Source of the DNA: Pseudohongiella sp. | Lineage (GTDB): Bacteria > Pseudomonadota > Gammaproteobacteria > Pseudomonadales > Pseudohongiellaceae | NCBI GenBank assembly: GCA_030696315.1 | Contig: JAUYSM010000004.1 | Coordinates: forward strand, 1-64,000 | Length of the DNA: 64,000 nt | Direction: 5' to 3' | Shown here: piece by piece, positions 1-9,487 of the stretch | How positions within the stretch are numbered: the stretch's first letter is position 1 | How the letters are laid out: each line of letters opens with the position of its first letter | Notes under the pieces: model-generated | Databases searched by the model: none | Told to the model about the DNA's origin: nothing | The model's input: only the letters and a program-made list of their open reading frames with translations | Program-made: the position numbers and the translations under genes

Positions 1-860
1 TTTGTCGCCCAATCTTCCATGGTCATTGGCATTTTTCGCAAGGCCATGCTTTCCGCATAATCCAGATACATCGTTACGATGCGCGCCAAGGCTGCAAGCT
101 CTTCCTGGCGCAGATAATTTTTGGCCACCACCACATCAGTCTTCAATACTTTTCCGTCAGGTGCTTTTTCCCAGCTGGTCAGCCCCATGTGCTCTTTGTC
201 AGCATCGGCCCTCGCCATCACCAACTCCGCAGCCGTGCTGCCGTGAATGGCGTAGTGCAGTTTGTTTTGGACTTTGGCAAAAAACTGCTGGGTCAGTTCA
301 GCATCTTTTCTGTAATCCATACTGGTTGCATAAACATCGGCAATCTTCTGGTAAAACCTGCGTTCGCTTAGGCGAATCTCGCGAATTTCTTCCAGCAGGC
401 GTTCAAAATAATCCTCGCCCAGAAAACTGCCATTTTCCAATCGCTTCCGGTCCAGCACAAAACCCTTGATGGCAAACTCGCGCAGGATGCCGGTCGCCCA
501 TTGGCGGAACTGGGTGGCGCGGGTGGAATTGACCCGGTAGCCTACTGAGATAATGGCGTCGAGGTTATAAAAGTCGATGTCGCGAGATACCTGCCGGCTG
601 CCTTCGGTTTGAACTATTCGGAAATTCCGAATAGTTGCCCTATCATCTAACTCTTTGGCAAAAAAGATATTTTTTAGATGCTCATTTATGGTCGGCACAC
701 TTACACCAAACAACTCCGCCATCAGCTTCTGAGTCAACCAGACGGTTTCATCCTCCACCCGTACTTCAATGCTGCCTTCACCGGACTGAGCCGTGAAGAT
801 CAGGAACTCGGCAGTGCTATTGCGTATCTGCAGGGTTTGCGATGATTTTTTCCAAGACAT
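1..860 (-). CDS. RhuM-family protein, 3' end beyond window
   Basis: The minus strand is open from an ATG at 860 to the left edge, about 286 codons, so the C-terminus is missing. The translation starts MSWKKSSQTLQIRNSTAEF and carries the family's WLTQKLMAELFGVSVPTIN helix-turn-helix-like segment (about residues 40-60), followed by VGYRVNSTRATQFRQWA and a long helical region. This is the pattern of the virulence RhuM (Fic-island/Bro-N-like DNA-binding) family, first named from a Salmonella pathogenicity island; its molecular role is unknown. Such genes are common beside restriction-modification and other mobile defence genes, and the neighbouring genes here are also accessory. The start is chosen because it gives the usual family N-terminus; a weak AGGAGG-like run lies just upstream. 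Confidence 0.85.
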   Translation of the reverse strand, partial: MSWKKSSQTLQIRNSTAEFLIFTAQSGEGSIEVRVEDETVWLTQKLMAELFGVSVPTINEHLKNIFFAKELDDRATIRNFRIVQTEGSRQVSRDIDFYNLDAIISVGYRVNSTRATQFRQWATGILREFAIKGFVLDRKRLENGSFLGEDYFERLLEEIREIRLSERRFYQKIADVYATSMDYRKDAELTQQFFAKVQNKLHYAIHGSTAAELVMARADADKEHMGLTSWEKAPDGKVLKTDVVVAKNYLRQEELAALARIVTMYLDYAESMALRKMPMTMEDWAT

Positions 861-913
861 GAGTCAGTTCCTCCTTTGAACTTTATAGGTGCTGGATGCA
901 CAGATAACAAACC

Positions 914-1459
914 TCAATGTTGCCCTAGCGTACGCCGGTGTCTGACAAACACTAAAATCCCGACAACGTACTCAACTAATGCGCCGGCTAATGCGCCCAC
1001 AAACACAGGCGCTTGAAAGACAATCGACATGCTTCCGGCAGCGACAAGCGCTGCGCCCAACAGCCAGAAAATACGCATGCCATACAAGGTTGAAAAGGTC
1101 AGGTAGCGACCGGCTATCACAAAAAGCATGGCCGGAAAGAACCACTCAACCCGGTATAACGAGGCGGCGATTGCAATAGGGATAGAGAGAAGCATCCAAA
1201 GGGTACCCTCAAGTGCCAGTGGCCCAAGAGGATTGTCTTTGCTGTGTTTTCCGGAAGCGCCTATCAAGCGGCAGAGCAGAACAGACACCGGGAATATGAG
1301 CATGCCAGCAAACACCAGCGTAACAACACCCGCCTGTGGCGTGACAACAGCGGCAACGACTGCCGCGGCCAACCACGCTGTTGCTGACGTTACAATGCCC
1401 GGCGCTCCACCATAGTAAGCTACCCGCATATCGTTTTGTGCTACTGCTATTGATTCCAT
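914..1459 (-). CDS. DUF7010-like integral membrane protein
   Basis: A 181-residue, strongly hydrophobic protein with about five or six membrane helices. The N-terminus (MESIAVAQNDMRVAYYGGAP) has the Y-GGAPG motif typical of DUF7010 proteins. The reading frame continues upstream to another possible start near 1603, but those 48 extra residues are basic, Cys-rich and unlike the family, so the start at 1459 is preferred. Function is unknown; proteins of this type are predicted inner-membrane proteins found sporadically in Proteobacteria and Bacteroidetes. It stands alone between the RhuM-like gene and the divergently read phytochrome operon. The family assignment is from memory of the motif and is fairly, not fully, secure. 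Confidence 0.7.
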   Translation of the reverse strand: MESIAVAQNDMRVAYYGGAPGIVTSATAWLAAAVVAAVVTPQAGVVTLVFAGMLIFPVSVLLCRLIGASGKHSKDNPLGPLALEGTLWMLLSIPIAIAASLYRVEWFFPAMLFVIAGRYLTFSTLYGMRIFWLLGAALVAAGSMSIVFQAPVFVGALAGALVEYVVGILVFVRHRRTLGQH

Positions 1460-1792
1460 CTTTAGTATTGCCCTCGATCTGGCGCCTTTAAGTAGGCACT
1501 TATCATCGGCCCGTTGCGCCGCACGGCCGGAACAGGAAACCCCATTGCCGGAGCACGCCCGTGACAATGAGCCGCCGCAGACTTGTCCAGAACACTCTTG
1601 CACTCGCTGCCCTTATGTACGTTACCGCACATACAGTGATTTTGGCGATTATTATAGTGCGTTGAAGGGTTCGTTGCCGGACAGATCAAAAGAACAAAAG
1701 TTCTTATTTCCCGCCTCGCCTGGCGCAAAAGCCAAGGCGTTCGTTTGGGCAAGCTAGTCAAGGCGTGTGGCTCATAACGGTAAAGGGTACCC
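1460..1792. other. Intergenic stretch between DUF7010 gene and bphO
   Basis: No convincing gene. It must hold the promoters of two divergent transcripts. The one structured element seen is a perfect palindrome AAGAAC-AAAA-GTTCTT at 1690-1705, about 90 bp before bphO, which could be an operator or a small hairpin. The ribosome binding site of bphO is AAAGGG at 1783-1788. Confidence 0.5.
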
Positions 1793-2440
1793 ATGATTTT
1801 GAAACGTCTGAAATTGGCAACCAGCGCCTGCCATACCGCATTGGAAGACCAGTTGCCGTTGATGAACGATGACTTTTCGCTCAGTGACTATTGCCAGGTA
1901 CTTAGCCGCTTCTTCAGCTTTTACGCACCGCTCGAATCCCGGCTGATGTCCTCACCGCACCTGCGGACGCTGGCGTTTGACTACACCTCCCGACAAAAAA
2001 CCCCACGCCTGATGCAAGACCTGTTGGCGCTGGGCAGCGGTTGTGCAGAGTTGGCGGCAACGCCCCACTGCACCAACCTGCCGGCCCTCACTACCCCAGA
2101 GGATCTTTTGGGCTGCCTTTATGTGATAGAGGGCGCCACCTTGGGCGGGCGCATCATCACGCGGCAACTGCAAACCCAGCTGGGCCTGACACCTGAATCC
2201 GGCGGCGCGTTTTTTGATGGCTACGGCGCGCAAACTGGCTCGCAGTGGAAGGCTTTTTGCACCATGCTGTCCAATCATGCCGATCTGCCCGTCGATCCGA
2301 ACGCCGATGAAAGCCGCCACGCAGCGATTGTTGCGGGCGCCAATCGCACCTTTGAAACCCTGACCCACTGGCTGTTTCCAACTTCCCCGACCAACGCACC
2401 GACAACCACGACTGCCCATTATGAGCTCCAATCTGCCTGA
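1793..2440 (+). CDS. bphO: Biliverdin-producing heme oxygenase (BphO)
   Basis: A 215-residue heme oxygenase that opens heme to biliverdin IX-alpha, CO and iron. The N-terminal helix TSACHTALED contains the probable proximal heme ligand (His14), and the C-terminal half has CLYVIEGATLGGRII, the conserved distal-helix segment with the flexible GG pair. Length fits the bacterial HmuO/BphO type. The gene overlaps the bacteriophytochrome gene by 20 nt, which shows that its product biliverdin is made to supply that photoreceptor as chromophore rather than for iron scavenging. It is the first gene of a four-gene operon; the start is ATG with AAAGGG at 5-10 nt upstream. Ordinary BphO; no missing residues noticed. 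Confidence 0.93.
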   Translation: MILKRLKLATSACHTALEDQLPLMNDDFSLSDYCQVLSRFFSFYAPLESRLMSSPHLRTLAFDYTSRQKTPRLMQDLLALGSGCAELAATPHCTNLPALTTPEDLLGCLYVIEGATLGGRIITRQLQTQLGLTPESGGAFFDGYGAQTGSQWKAFCTMLSNHADLPVDPNADESRHAAIVAGANRTFETLTHWLFPTSPTNAPTTTTAHYELQSA

Positions 2441-4835
2441 CGCCCAACCCACTGACTTGCCAGCTACCGACGAACTACCTGCCGCTGGCGGTGTGCACTG
2501 GGCCAATGGCCCTTACAGCATCAAACGCCATGGCACCAGCCTGACGACATGCGACAGCGAGCCGGTGCAAACACCGGGTTGTATTCAAGCGCATGGCGTT
2601 TTGATGGCAGTGCGCCTGGCCGACATGTCGATCCTGCAAATCAGCGAAAACGCCCTCGAATTTTTGGGCATTGCGGCAGAACAGTTGCTGGGAGCGCCGG
2701 TGCAACGGGTAATTGGGGACGTTAACCTGCAGCGGCTGCAGAGCATGCTGGCGCACGAGGCGCTGGAGCGCAACGCGGTCTACGCCTTCACTCTTGACAC
2801 GCCGGGCGGACCCTTTGCACAGGTGCTTGATGTTTGCGCACACACCCTGGACGGTGTTTTGTTGCTCGAATTGGAAGCCACCGGTCGCACCGCCAGCGTG
2901 GATGGTGACGGCAACAACAGGGGCGACTTTTTTACCCGCGTCACCAAGGCCGTCAGCCGCCTTCAAACGGCGGTGGGCATGGGCGCTTTTTGCCAGCAAG
3001 TAGCCGAAGAAGTGCGCGCCATCGCAGGCCTGGACCGGGTGATGGTGTACCAGTTTCACCCGGACTACCACGGTGAAGTGGTGGCTGAAAGCAAGCGCGG
3101 TGACTTGCCCACGTGGCTGGGTTTGCACTTCCCGGAAGCCGATATACCCAAACCGGCCCGCGATATTTATCAGCGCATCTGGATTCGGCCATTGCCCAAC
3201 GCGGCCGGGCCACTGGTTGAAATGGTGCCGCTGGCCAACCCCGACACCGGCCAGCCGCTGAACATGACCTATTGCGCGCTGCGTGGTGCCTCCGTCATGT
3301 ACACCGAGTACCTGGCCAACATGGGCGTGGCGGCATCGCTGACGATGCCGATTTTGATTGAGGGCAAGTTGTGGGCCATGATTGCCGGCCACCACATGAC
3401 ACCAACGCGCTTTGGACACGCGTTGCGCTCCGCCTGCGAACTGTTGTCACAAGTGGTGTCGCTGCAGCTCAAGGCCACCGAGCGGATTGAGCAACTCGCC
3501 TACCGCGCCAAGGTTGAGTTGGTACACCAGGAACTCATTGCCAAGGCCGCGCGCGAAGGCGATTTGCTGGCCTTGTCTGACCAGGAGCCGTCGCTCCTAG
3601 ATGCCATGGATGCCCACGGCGCAGCGCTCTACCACCGAGACCGCTGGTGGTGCGCGGGCACTACCCCCACGGTGGAGCAGCTCGACGCGCTGGCTGAATG
3701 GCTCAACGCCCGGAAGGACTTCGACTCCAGCGAACGCCCAGCCTACGTCACCGACAACCTGGCGCGCGATTATCCCGATGGACGGGAAATAGCCGATGTT
3801 GCAAGCGGCGTGATTGCGGTGCGCGTGTCGCGGCTGCGACGTGACCTTATCCTGTGGTTCAGGCCCCAAACGCAGCAAACCATCGCGTGGGCTGGCAACC
3901 CGGCTGACAAGCCGCAAGTCGTCGGCCCCAACGGTATGCGGCTGACACCGCGGCGCTCGTTCGAGTTGTTCCTTGAGTCGGTGCGTGAGCGCTCCTTGCC
4001 CTGGAGCGCGCCGGAAGTTGAATCGGCGCTGCGCCTGCGCCAACTGGTGATGGAGCTGGTGATATCGCAAACGGAAAAGCTGACAGAACTAAACATCGAC
4101 CTGGCCGCCAGCAACGAGGAACTGGACGCGTTTGCCTACGTGGCTTCGCATGACCTCAAAGAGCCGCTTCGCGGCATCCACCGCTATGCCCACCAGCTGC
4201 TGGAAAACGTCCAAACCATGACGGTACAAGACCACCAGCGTCTGGACAGCCTGATGCGCCTGACCCTGCGCATGGACAGCCTGCTCAACTCGCTGCTGCA
4301 CTTCTCTCGGGTGGGCCGCACCAACCTGGAGTTCGAGTCGGTCAACCTGAATGAGCTGGTGGAAGACGCACTGGAAATGATTGGTGTGCGCAAGGACGAC
4401 AACACCTGCCGCATCAGCATTCCCAGGCCCTTACCCACCATTGAATGCAACCCGGTGCGGGTGCGTGAGATTTTCAGCAACCTGGCCAGCAACGCGATCA
4501 AATACAACCTGCACGCCCAACCGCTGGTAGAGTTAATCTATATCGCCCCAGACGAATCAGGGCGCCAAAGCGCACCCAAAGAGGCCACGGGACAAATCAT
4601 TTACGGTGTGCGCGACAACGGCATTGGCATTGAGCAGCGGCACTTTGACCAAGTCTTTCGCATGTTCAAGCGCCTGCATGGGCGTGACGAATTTGGCGGC
4701 GGCATGGGTGCGGGCCTGACGGTAGTGCAAAAGGTAGTGCAGCGCCACGGCGGGGCCATCTGGCTGGAATCCACCCCGGGCCAGGGCACTTGTTTCTACT
4801 TCACGCTGCCAGGCACGCACAAGGCCCCTTCATGA
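2421..4835 (+). CDS. bphP: Bacteriophytochrome histidine kinase
   Basis: An 804-residue red/far-red photoreceptor kinase. Order: PAS2 with the biliverdin-attaching cysteine (Cys44 in LTTCDSEPVQTPGCIQAHG), GAF (about 150-320, with the PxSDIP-equivalent FPEADIPKPARDIY that lines the chromophore pocket), PHY (about 330-515), HisKA with the phospho-acceptor in VASHDLKEPLRG (His577), and HATPase (NLASNAIKYN, VRDNGIGIEQRH, GGGMGAGLTVV). The pocket motif reads EADIP rather than the more usual SDIP, but the key Asp is kept. Soluble; no membrane helix. It overlaps bphO by 20 nt and the downstream receiver gene by ATGA, so the three are translationally coupled. Sequence style is close to betaproteobacterial phytochromes and differs from the rest of the window, suggesting transfer. 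Confidence 0.95.
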   Translation: MSSNLPDAQPTDLPATDELPAAGGVHWANGPYSIKRHGTSLTTCDSEPVQTPGCIQAHGVLMAVRLADMSILQISENALEFLGIAAEQLLGAPVQRVIGDVNLQRLQSMLAHEALERNAVYAFTLDTPGGPFAQVLDVCAHTLDGVLLLELEATGRTASVDGDGNNRGDFFTRVTKAVSRLQTAVGMGAFCQQVAEEVRAIAGLDRVMVYQFHPDYHGEVVAESKRGDLPTWLGLHFPEADIPKPARDIYQRIWIRPLPNAAGPLVEMVPLANPDTGQPLNMTYCALRGASVMYTEYLANMGVAASLTMPILIEGKLWAMIAGHHMTPTRFGHALRSACELLSQVVSLQLKATERIEQLAYRAKVELVHQELIAKAAREGDLLALSDQEPSLLDAMDAHGAALYHRDRWWCAGTTPTVEQLDALAEWLNARKDFDSSERPAYVTDNLARDYPDGREIADVASGVIAVRVSRLRRDLILWFRPQTQQTIAWAGNPADKPQVVGPNGMRLTPRRSFELFLESVRERSLPWSAPEVESALRLRQLVMELVISQTEKLTELNIDLAASNEELDAFAYVASHDLKEPLRGIHRYAHQLLENVQTMTVQDHQRLDSLMRLTLRMDSLLNSLLHFSRVGRTNLEFESVNLNELVEDALEMIGVRKDDNTCRISIPRPLPTIECNPVRVREIFSNLASNAIKYNLHAQPLVELIYIAPDESGRQSAPKEATGQIIYGVRDNGIGIEQRHFDQVFRMFKRLHGRDEFGGGMGAGLTVVQKVVQRHGGAIWLESTPGQGTCFYFTLPGTHKAPS

Positions 4836-5329
4836 GCGGCATCGAATCATTGCAAGCCACGCCGGGTGTTGCGTCCGTGAGCCGCCTGCGCGGGGCGCAT
4901 CCGGTGTTGGTGGTGGAAGACTCGGACGAAGACTTTGACACCGTGCTCACGGCAGCCCGACTGGCCGGTATCCAACACAAAATCCGGCGGGCACTCACGG
5001 GCGATGACTGCCTGCGCGTGCTGCGGGGCACTGCTGGCCGCGCCAAGGCACAAGTCGCACTGGTGCTGCTCGACCTCAATACCCCGCACGGTGATGGCAG
5101 ATATGCACTGGAGAAAATACACGCAGACCCCCAGCTCAACGCCATTCCTATGGTGGTCTTGAGCACCTCCGCCAACCCGCGCGATGTGGATTTTTGCTAC
5201 GCCCATGGTGCCAACGCCTACCACGTCAAACCTGTGAGCCACAGTGAACACCTGTTGGTGCTGCAGACCTTGTTCACCTACTGGCTCGGCAGCGTGGTAT
5301 TGCCCACCGAGCAATCGCTGGAGCGCTGA
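4832..5329 (+). CDS. Receiver-only response regulator of the phytochrome
   Basis: A 165-residue single REC domain protein of the Rcp1/BphR type. VLVVEDSDED gives the acidic pocket near residues 25-35, LLDLNTPHGDG gives the phospho-Asp, and VVLSTSANPRD and YHVKP give the switch Thr/Ser and Lys. There is no DNA-binding output domain, so it acts as a phosphate shuttle or by protein contact. The start at 4832 overlaps the bphP stop (ATGA); an in-frame start at 4790 would add 14 residues from inside bphP and is not needed. It is most likely the direct partner of BphP; the next gene, a hybrid kinase with its own receivers, overlaps it in the same way. Confidence 0.93.
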   Translation: MSGIESLQATPGVASVSRLRGAHPVLVVEDSDEDFDTVLTAARLAGIQHKIRRALTGDDCLRVLRGTAGRAKAQVALVLLDLNTPHGDGRYALEKIHADPQLNAIPMVVLSTSANPRDVDFCYAHGANAYHVKPVSHSEHLLVLQTLFTYWLGSVVLPTEQSLER

Positions 5330-7383
5330 TGAGCCAATCCACCCATTGGCACATCCTCATCATTGACGACAACCCGGATGACCGCGCTGCATTCCGTCAG
5401 ATGCTGATTGCTGGGTCGGGCCGCACCTGCCACTTCAGCGAGGCCGAGCTCGGTGGCACCGGGCTGCAAATGGTTCTGGACAATCAGGCGCAGAGTCTCT
5501 CAGGCACAGGGCCGCAATTTGACTGCGTGTTACTGGATTTTCATTTGCCAGACATCAACGCCACGCAATGGTTACCCACCCTGTGCGGTGATTCGGGCAT
5601 ACCGCCGTGCCCCGTAGTGGTGATGACGGGTTGGGACGGTGTGGACGGCACCGACGGCCCTAAGGTGTTGCAAGCAGGAGCACAAGACTACATTGGTAAA
5701 AGCTGGACCACGGCCGAAAGCTTGTGCCGCGCGATTGAAAATTCGATCGACCGTTTCAAGCTGCTCCAAACCCGTGACCAGGCCCGCCATGCGCTGACGC
5801 ATACCGAAGAACGCTACCGCACGCTGTTCAATTCGATTGACGAGGGTTACTGCATCATCGACATGATTTTTGATGCGCAAGATCACCCCCTGGACTACCG
5901 GTTCATTGAGATCAGCCAGTCGTTTGAAGCGCAAACGGGTCTGACCGATGCATTGGGCAAAACAATTTTGGAGTTGATTCCGGGCATTGAAACCAAGTGG
6001 CTTCAAATCTATGGCGGGGTGGCCTTGACGGGCGAGTCGATTCGGGTTGAAGACTATGTAGAACACATGAACCGCTGGTTTGATGTGTACGCGTTTCGCT
6101 TTGGCAACCCAGCCAATCGGCAATTGGGCGTTCTGTTCACCGACAGCACCAGGCGCAAAGCCGTTGAAACGCAACTGAGAGACGCGATGACTGCGGCCCA
6201 GACTGCCAACCGCGCCAAATCCACCTTTCTGTCCAACATGAGCCATGAGCTGCGCACGCCGCTGAACGCGATTCTGGGTTTTGCACAGCTGATGGAAGCC
6301 ACTACACCGGCACCCACGCCAGCCCACCAGCAAAGCCTGGCGCACATCGTCAAAGCGGGCTGGTATTTGCTGGAGCTGGTCAATCACACCCTGGATTTGG
6401 CCGCTATCGAAGCCGGCAAGCTCAGTTTTTCGCTTGGCACGGTGCCGTTGGACAACGTGCTGCAGGAGTGTGCTGCCATCATTGCGCCACTGGCAACCAA
6501 ACGCGCGCTCTCGGTGAACTATCCGCCGCCTGACCCCGCTCATTTGGCCCATGCGGACCCGATTCGCGTCAAGCAGGTGCTGCTCAACCTGCTGTCCAAC
6601 AGCGTCAAATACAACCGCGAGGGCGGCAACATCACTGTGGTTTGCAGCGCAGTTGCAGGCCAGCGGTTGCACGTCAGTGTGCAAGACACAGGCCAAGGCA
6701 TAAGCCCGGAGCAACTCACACAGCTGTTTGAGCCCTACAACAGGCTGGGGCAAGAAAAAACGACTGCGGTTGGTACCGGTATAGGTTTGGTCTTGTGCAA
6801 GCGCCTGGTTGAATTGATGGACGGCCACATCGGTGTAGAGAGCACGCCCGGCCAAGGCAGCAATTTTTGGTTTGAACTGCCGCTGGCAAGCGCGAATGAG
6901 ACGATGGCCACTTCCATGCAAACGCTGACTCCTGTTGACGAACTGGGGTCTGTTTTGCTGAACGAACTCCTTGGTCCAATGGTGCTGCATGTAGAAGACA
7001 ACCCCGCCAACCTGGAGCTGGTGGCACAGCTGCTGGCACAGCGCCCGCAGCACCGGCTGCTAAGCGCAACGCATGGCGGGCTGGGCGTTGAACTTGCCCG
7101 CGCCCACCTGCCGGCGGTGATCTTGATGGACATCAGTCTGCCCGACATCAGTGGCACGGAAATTCTAAAATTGCTGCAGGCTGACCCGGCCACTGCGCAC
7201 ATTCCGGTGATTGCCCTGAGTGCCAACGCCTTGCCACATGAAATCGAAAGCGGGTTGGAGGCCGGATTTTTTCGCTACGTGACCAAACCCATTCGGGTGC
7301 GAGAATTTTTTGAGGGGCTGGACGAGGCGCTGCTTTTTTCGAAGCAAAGCGAGAGCACCAGCGCCAGCAAGGCGCCTCAATGA
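5329..7383 (+). CDS. Hybrid sensor histidine kinase REC-PAS-HisKA-HATPase-REC
   Basis: A 684-residue soluble hybrid kinase. Residues 8-140 form a receiver (IIDDNPDDR, phospho-Asp in LLDFHLPD), about 160-275 a PAS domain ([20 protein letters not shown]), then HisKA ([19 protein letters not shown], His306), HATPase ([34 protein letters not shown]) and a second receiver ([15 protein letters not shown]) from about 545. The ATG overlaps the previous stop as TGATGA (5327-5331), so it belongs to the phytochrome operon. The first receiver probably takes phosphate from BphP or the single-domain receiver, giving a light-fed phosphorelay; this wiring is an inference from order. No output DNA-binding domain is encoded, so the final target lies elsewhere. 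Confidence 0.92.
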   Translation: MSQSTHWHILIIDDNPDDRAAFRQMLIAGSGRTCHFSEAELGGTGLQMVLDNQAQSLSGTGPQFDCVLLDFHLPDINATQWLPTLCGDSGIPPCPVVVMTGWDGVDGTDGPKVLQAGAQDYIGKSWTTAESLCRAIENSIDRFKLLQTRDQARHALTHTEERYRTLFNSIDEGYCIIDMIFDAQDHPLDYRFIEISQSFEAQTGLTDALGKTILELIPGIETKWLQIYGGVALTGESIRVEDYVEHMNRWFDVYAFRFGNPANRQLGVLFTDSTRRKAVETQLRDAMTAAQTANRAKSTFLSNMSHELRTPLNAILGFAQLMEATTPAPTPAHQQSLAHIVKAGWYLLELVNHTLDLAAIEAGKLSFSLGTVPLDNVLQECAAIIAPLATKRALSVNYPPPDPAHLAHADPIRVKQVLLNLLSNSVKYNREGGNITVVCSAVAGQRLHVSVQDTGQGISPEQLTQLFEPYNRLGQEKTTAVGTGIGLVLCKRLVELMDGHIGVESTPGQGSNFWFELPLASANETMATSMQTLTPVDELGSVLLNELLGPMVLHVEDNPANLELVAQLLAQRPQHRLLSATHGGLGVELARAHLPAVILMDISLPDISGTEILKLLQADPATAHIPVIALSANALPHEIESGLEAGFFRYVTKPIRVREFFEGLDEALLFSKQSESTSASKAPQ

Positions 7384-7561
7384 GCACAGAGTCATTGACT
7401 TGGATAAAATTCGCGCTTTGACATCAGACCACGGCGAACCAACATCCTGATCAGCCTCAAACGCTACAAGTCTACGATTCAGCCCTGCCAGCTGGGGGCT
7501 GGTCAAATCAATCGCGACGTCTTCAAAGACTCCAATTATCGGTCATGCCCCTTGGCTCAAC

Positions 7562-9262
7562 TCAAGGAAAATCAGCTGGCGCAATCCGCGCACGCGTCGC
7601 CTGCTCAAAACTATAAGCCAGCTCAATAAGCCGTGCTTCGCTGCAGGCCATGCCGCTAAAACTCACGCCAAAGGGGCGTGGCTCGGCATTGAAGCCCGCG
7701 GGCAGTGGCGGATTCAATTCATTCGCCACACGACTAAACGGAACGATGACGGTGGGGTACCCGGCCCTTGCCGCTATGCCGGCGCCGGAGGAGGCCGGAA
7801 AGAGCAGTGCATCAAGCTCGAGCTCGGCCATGACTTCGTCGATGCCGTGTTCGGCACTCACGAAAAGATCCCGAGCCCGGTCGCTCTGGTAGGCGGGAAG
7901 CGATTCAAGCAAATCCAGTGCATCGGCCTCATCAATGCGTGCCTGTCCATAAGGAATCGCGCCCCGGCCTTCATTGGCCAGATTCCATTCCCGCAGTTGC
8001 GTCAGGGTACTCACAGGTGCCGTGTCTCCCAGTGAAGCCAGCCACGCATTAAAGTCGCGTTTCATGCCATACGACAGAACACTGCTGGGCGGGCTGGCAA
8101 GCAGGTTGCGCGCCGGGTCCTGGTCCATGACGCTGGGTATATTGGCGGGGTCCACAATAATCGCGCCCTGTTGGCGCAACACGTCTATCGCGGCGGCCAT
8201 GACGGCGCGGGCCTCTTCATTCAGGCCGCCCTGGGTTTCGTCATTGCCGGGGACTGGTGCCTGATCGTAGTAAAACGCTCTGGGTATACCAATCCGCGCG
8301 CCTCGCAAACCATCGGCCTGCAGATAGGGCGTGTAATCGTTGTTGACCGGCGCCTCACAACGGCTGGTTGCCGCATCACGAGGATCAGGCTCCATGCTCT
8401 CCAGTACCCCCAGCATGATGGCAGCATCCGTCACCGAGCGCGCCATCGGCCCCGCAGTGTCCTGATCCGCAGTGATGGGAATGATTCCCCAACGGCTTAT
8501 CCTCCCTACTGTTGGCTTGATGGCCGCCAGCATATTGGCGTTGGCCGGAGAGAGGATTGAGCCGGAGGTTTCGGTGCCCACATTGGCCGCCCAGAAACTC
8601 ATGGCCGTGCCGATGCCCGAACTCGAACCACCCAACCCCATCACCGGCCTGCCATCATCCAAACCTTGCCGCGGGTCATGACGGGGATCGTAAGGGTTCA
8701 GCCCATAGCCGCCTATCGCACTGTAGTTGCCCGGCATGCCAGAACCGAGAAAATTAGCCAGTTCAGTCATCACCGTCTTGGCAATAATGATGGCACCCGC
8801 GTCGCGCAGATTGGTGGTCAGCGTGGCCTCGTAGGGCGGCACAAAATCCCGGAACACCAGCGCGCCGCCGGTGGTCGGCATGTCGGTGGTATGGATATTG
8901 TCTTTCAGGGCAACCGGAATGCCATGAAGTGGCCCACGTACCTGTCCCGCAGCGCGTTCTGCGTCGAGCCGGTCAGCCTCTGCCAACGCATTCGGATTAA
9001 TCGCGATCACCGCGTTCACCCGTTCCTCGTAGAGCGCGATACGAATGAGATACTGTTCTACCAGTTCACTGGATGTCATCTGGCCGGATTCCATGGCCTG
9101 TTGCATCTCGGGAATGCTTGCTTCCAGCACGGCAAAGGGTTGGTCGTTGCTGGCGGCGCTGACTGGCTGATTGGATGTGAGGATGAGTAGAAGTGCGGCG
9201 GAGAAAAGCTTGGGGGTGGTGCTTCGAGTGTGGCCCAACAGTTGTGTTAGTAAACGAATCAT
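7562..9262 (-). CDS. Exported amidase-signature family hydrolase
   Basis: A 566-residue amidase-signature enzyme. The catalytic Ser-cisSer-Lys set is visible: Lys in VALKDNIHT, the Gly/Ser-rich loop GLGGSSSGIGTAMSFWAA and the nucleophile region VGTETSGSILSPA. The N-terminus (MIRLLTQLLGHTRSTTPKLF followed by a hydrophobic run ending near VSAAS) looks like a signal peptide, so the enzyme probably acts in the periplasm. Close relatives are annotated as peptide or aryl-amidases; the substrate cannot be told from sequence. It stands alone, tail-to-tail with the phytochrome operon across a 178-bp gap with no clear terminator. Not GatA: no gatB/gatC nearby and the signal sequence argues against it. 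Confidence 0.9.
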   Translation of the reverse strand: MIRLLTQLLGHTRSTTPKLFSAALLLILTSNQPVSAASNDQPFAVLEASIPEMQQAMESGQMTSSELVEQYLIRIALYEERVNAVIAINPNALAEADRLDAERAAGQVRGPLHGIPVALKDNIHTTDMPTTGGALVFRDFVPPYEATLTTNLRDAGAIIIAKTVMTELANFLGSGMPGNYSAIGGYGLNPYDPRHDPRQGLDDGRPVMGLGGSSSGIGTAMSFWAANVGTETSGSILSPANANMLAAIKPTVGRISRWGIIPITADQDTAGPMARSVTDAAIMLGVLESMEPDPRDAATSRCEAPVNNDYTPYLQADGLRGARIGIPRAFYYDQAPVPGNDETQGGLNEEARAVMAAAIDVLRQQGAIIVDPANIPSVMDQDPARNLLASPPSSVLSYGMKRDFNAWLASLGDTAPVSTLTQLREWNLANEGRGAIPYGQARIDEADALDLLESLPAYQSDRARDLFVSAEHGIDEVMAELELDALLFPASSGAGIAARAGYPTVIVPFSRVANELNPPLPAGFNAEPRPFGVSFSGMACSEARLIELAYSFEQATRARIAPADFP

Positions 9263-9487
9263 GGCAAAACTCGCAAAAAATTAGTGTAAAAGTTGGGCGG
9301 CATTACATTGCCTGAGACACCGGAGGTTTTGTACCCATATTCAATTTTCCATGTCATCGCAGGATGGTAACTGATTTGTTATGCCTCGCAAGAACCAAAA
9401 TTGCGAGCGGTTTTATTTGACCACTACATCGTGCTCAATATGAGCCAGCATCGAACCTAGAGCTAAGTGGGAAACGCATATCGACCA

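Noticed and set aside
5572-7053. 493-codon minus-strand ORF
   Set aside because: Lies fully antisense to the hybrid histidine kinase; low-complexity His/Gln-rich translation.
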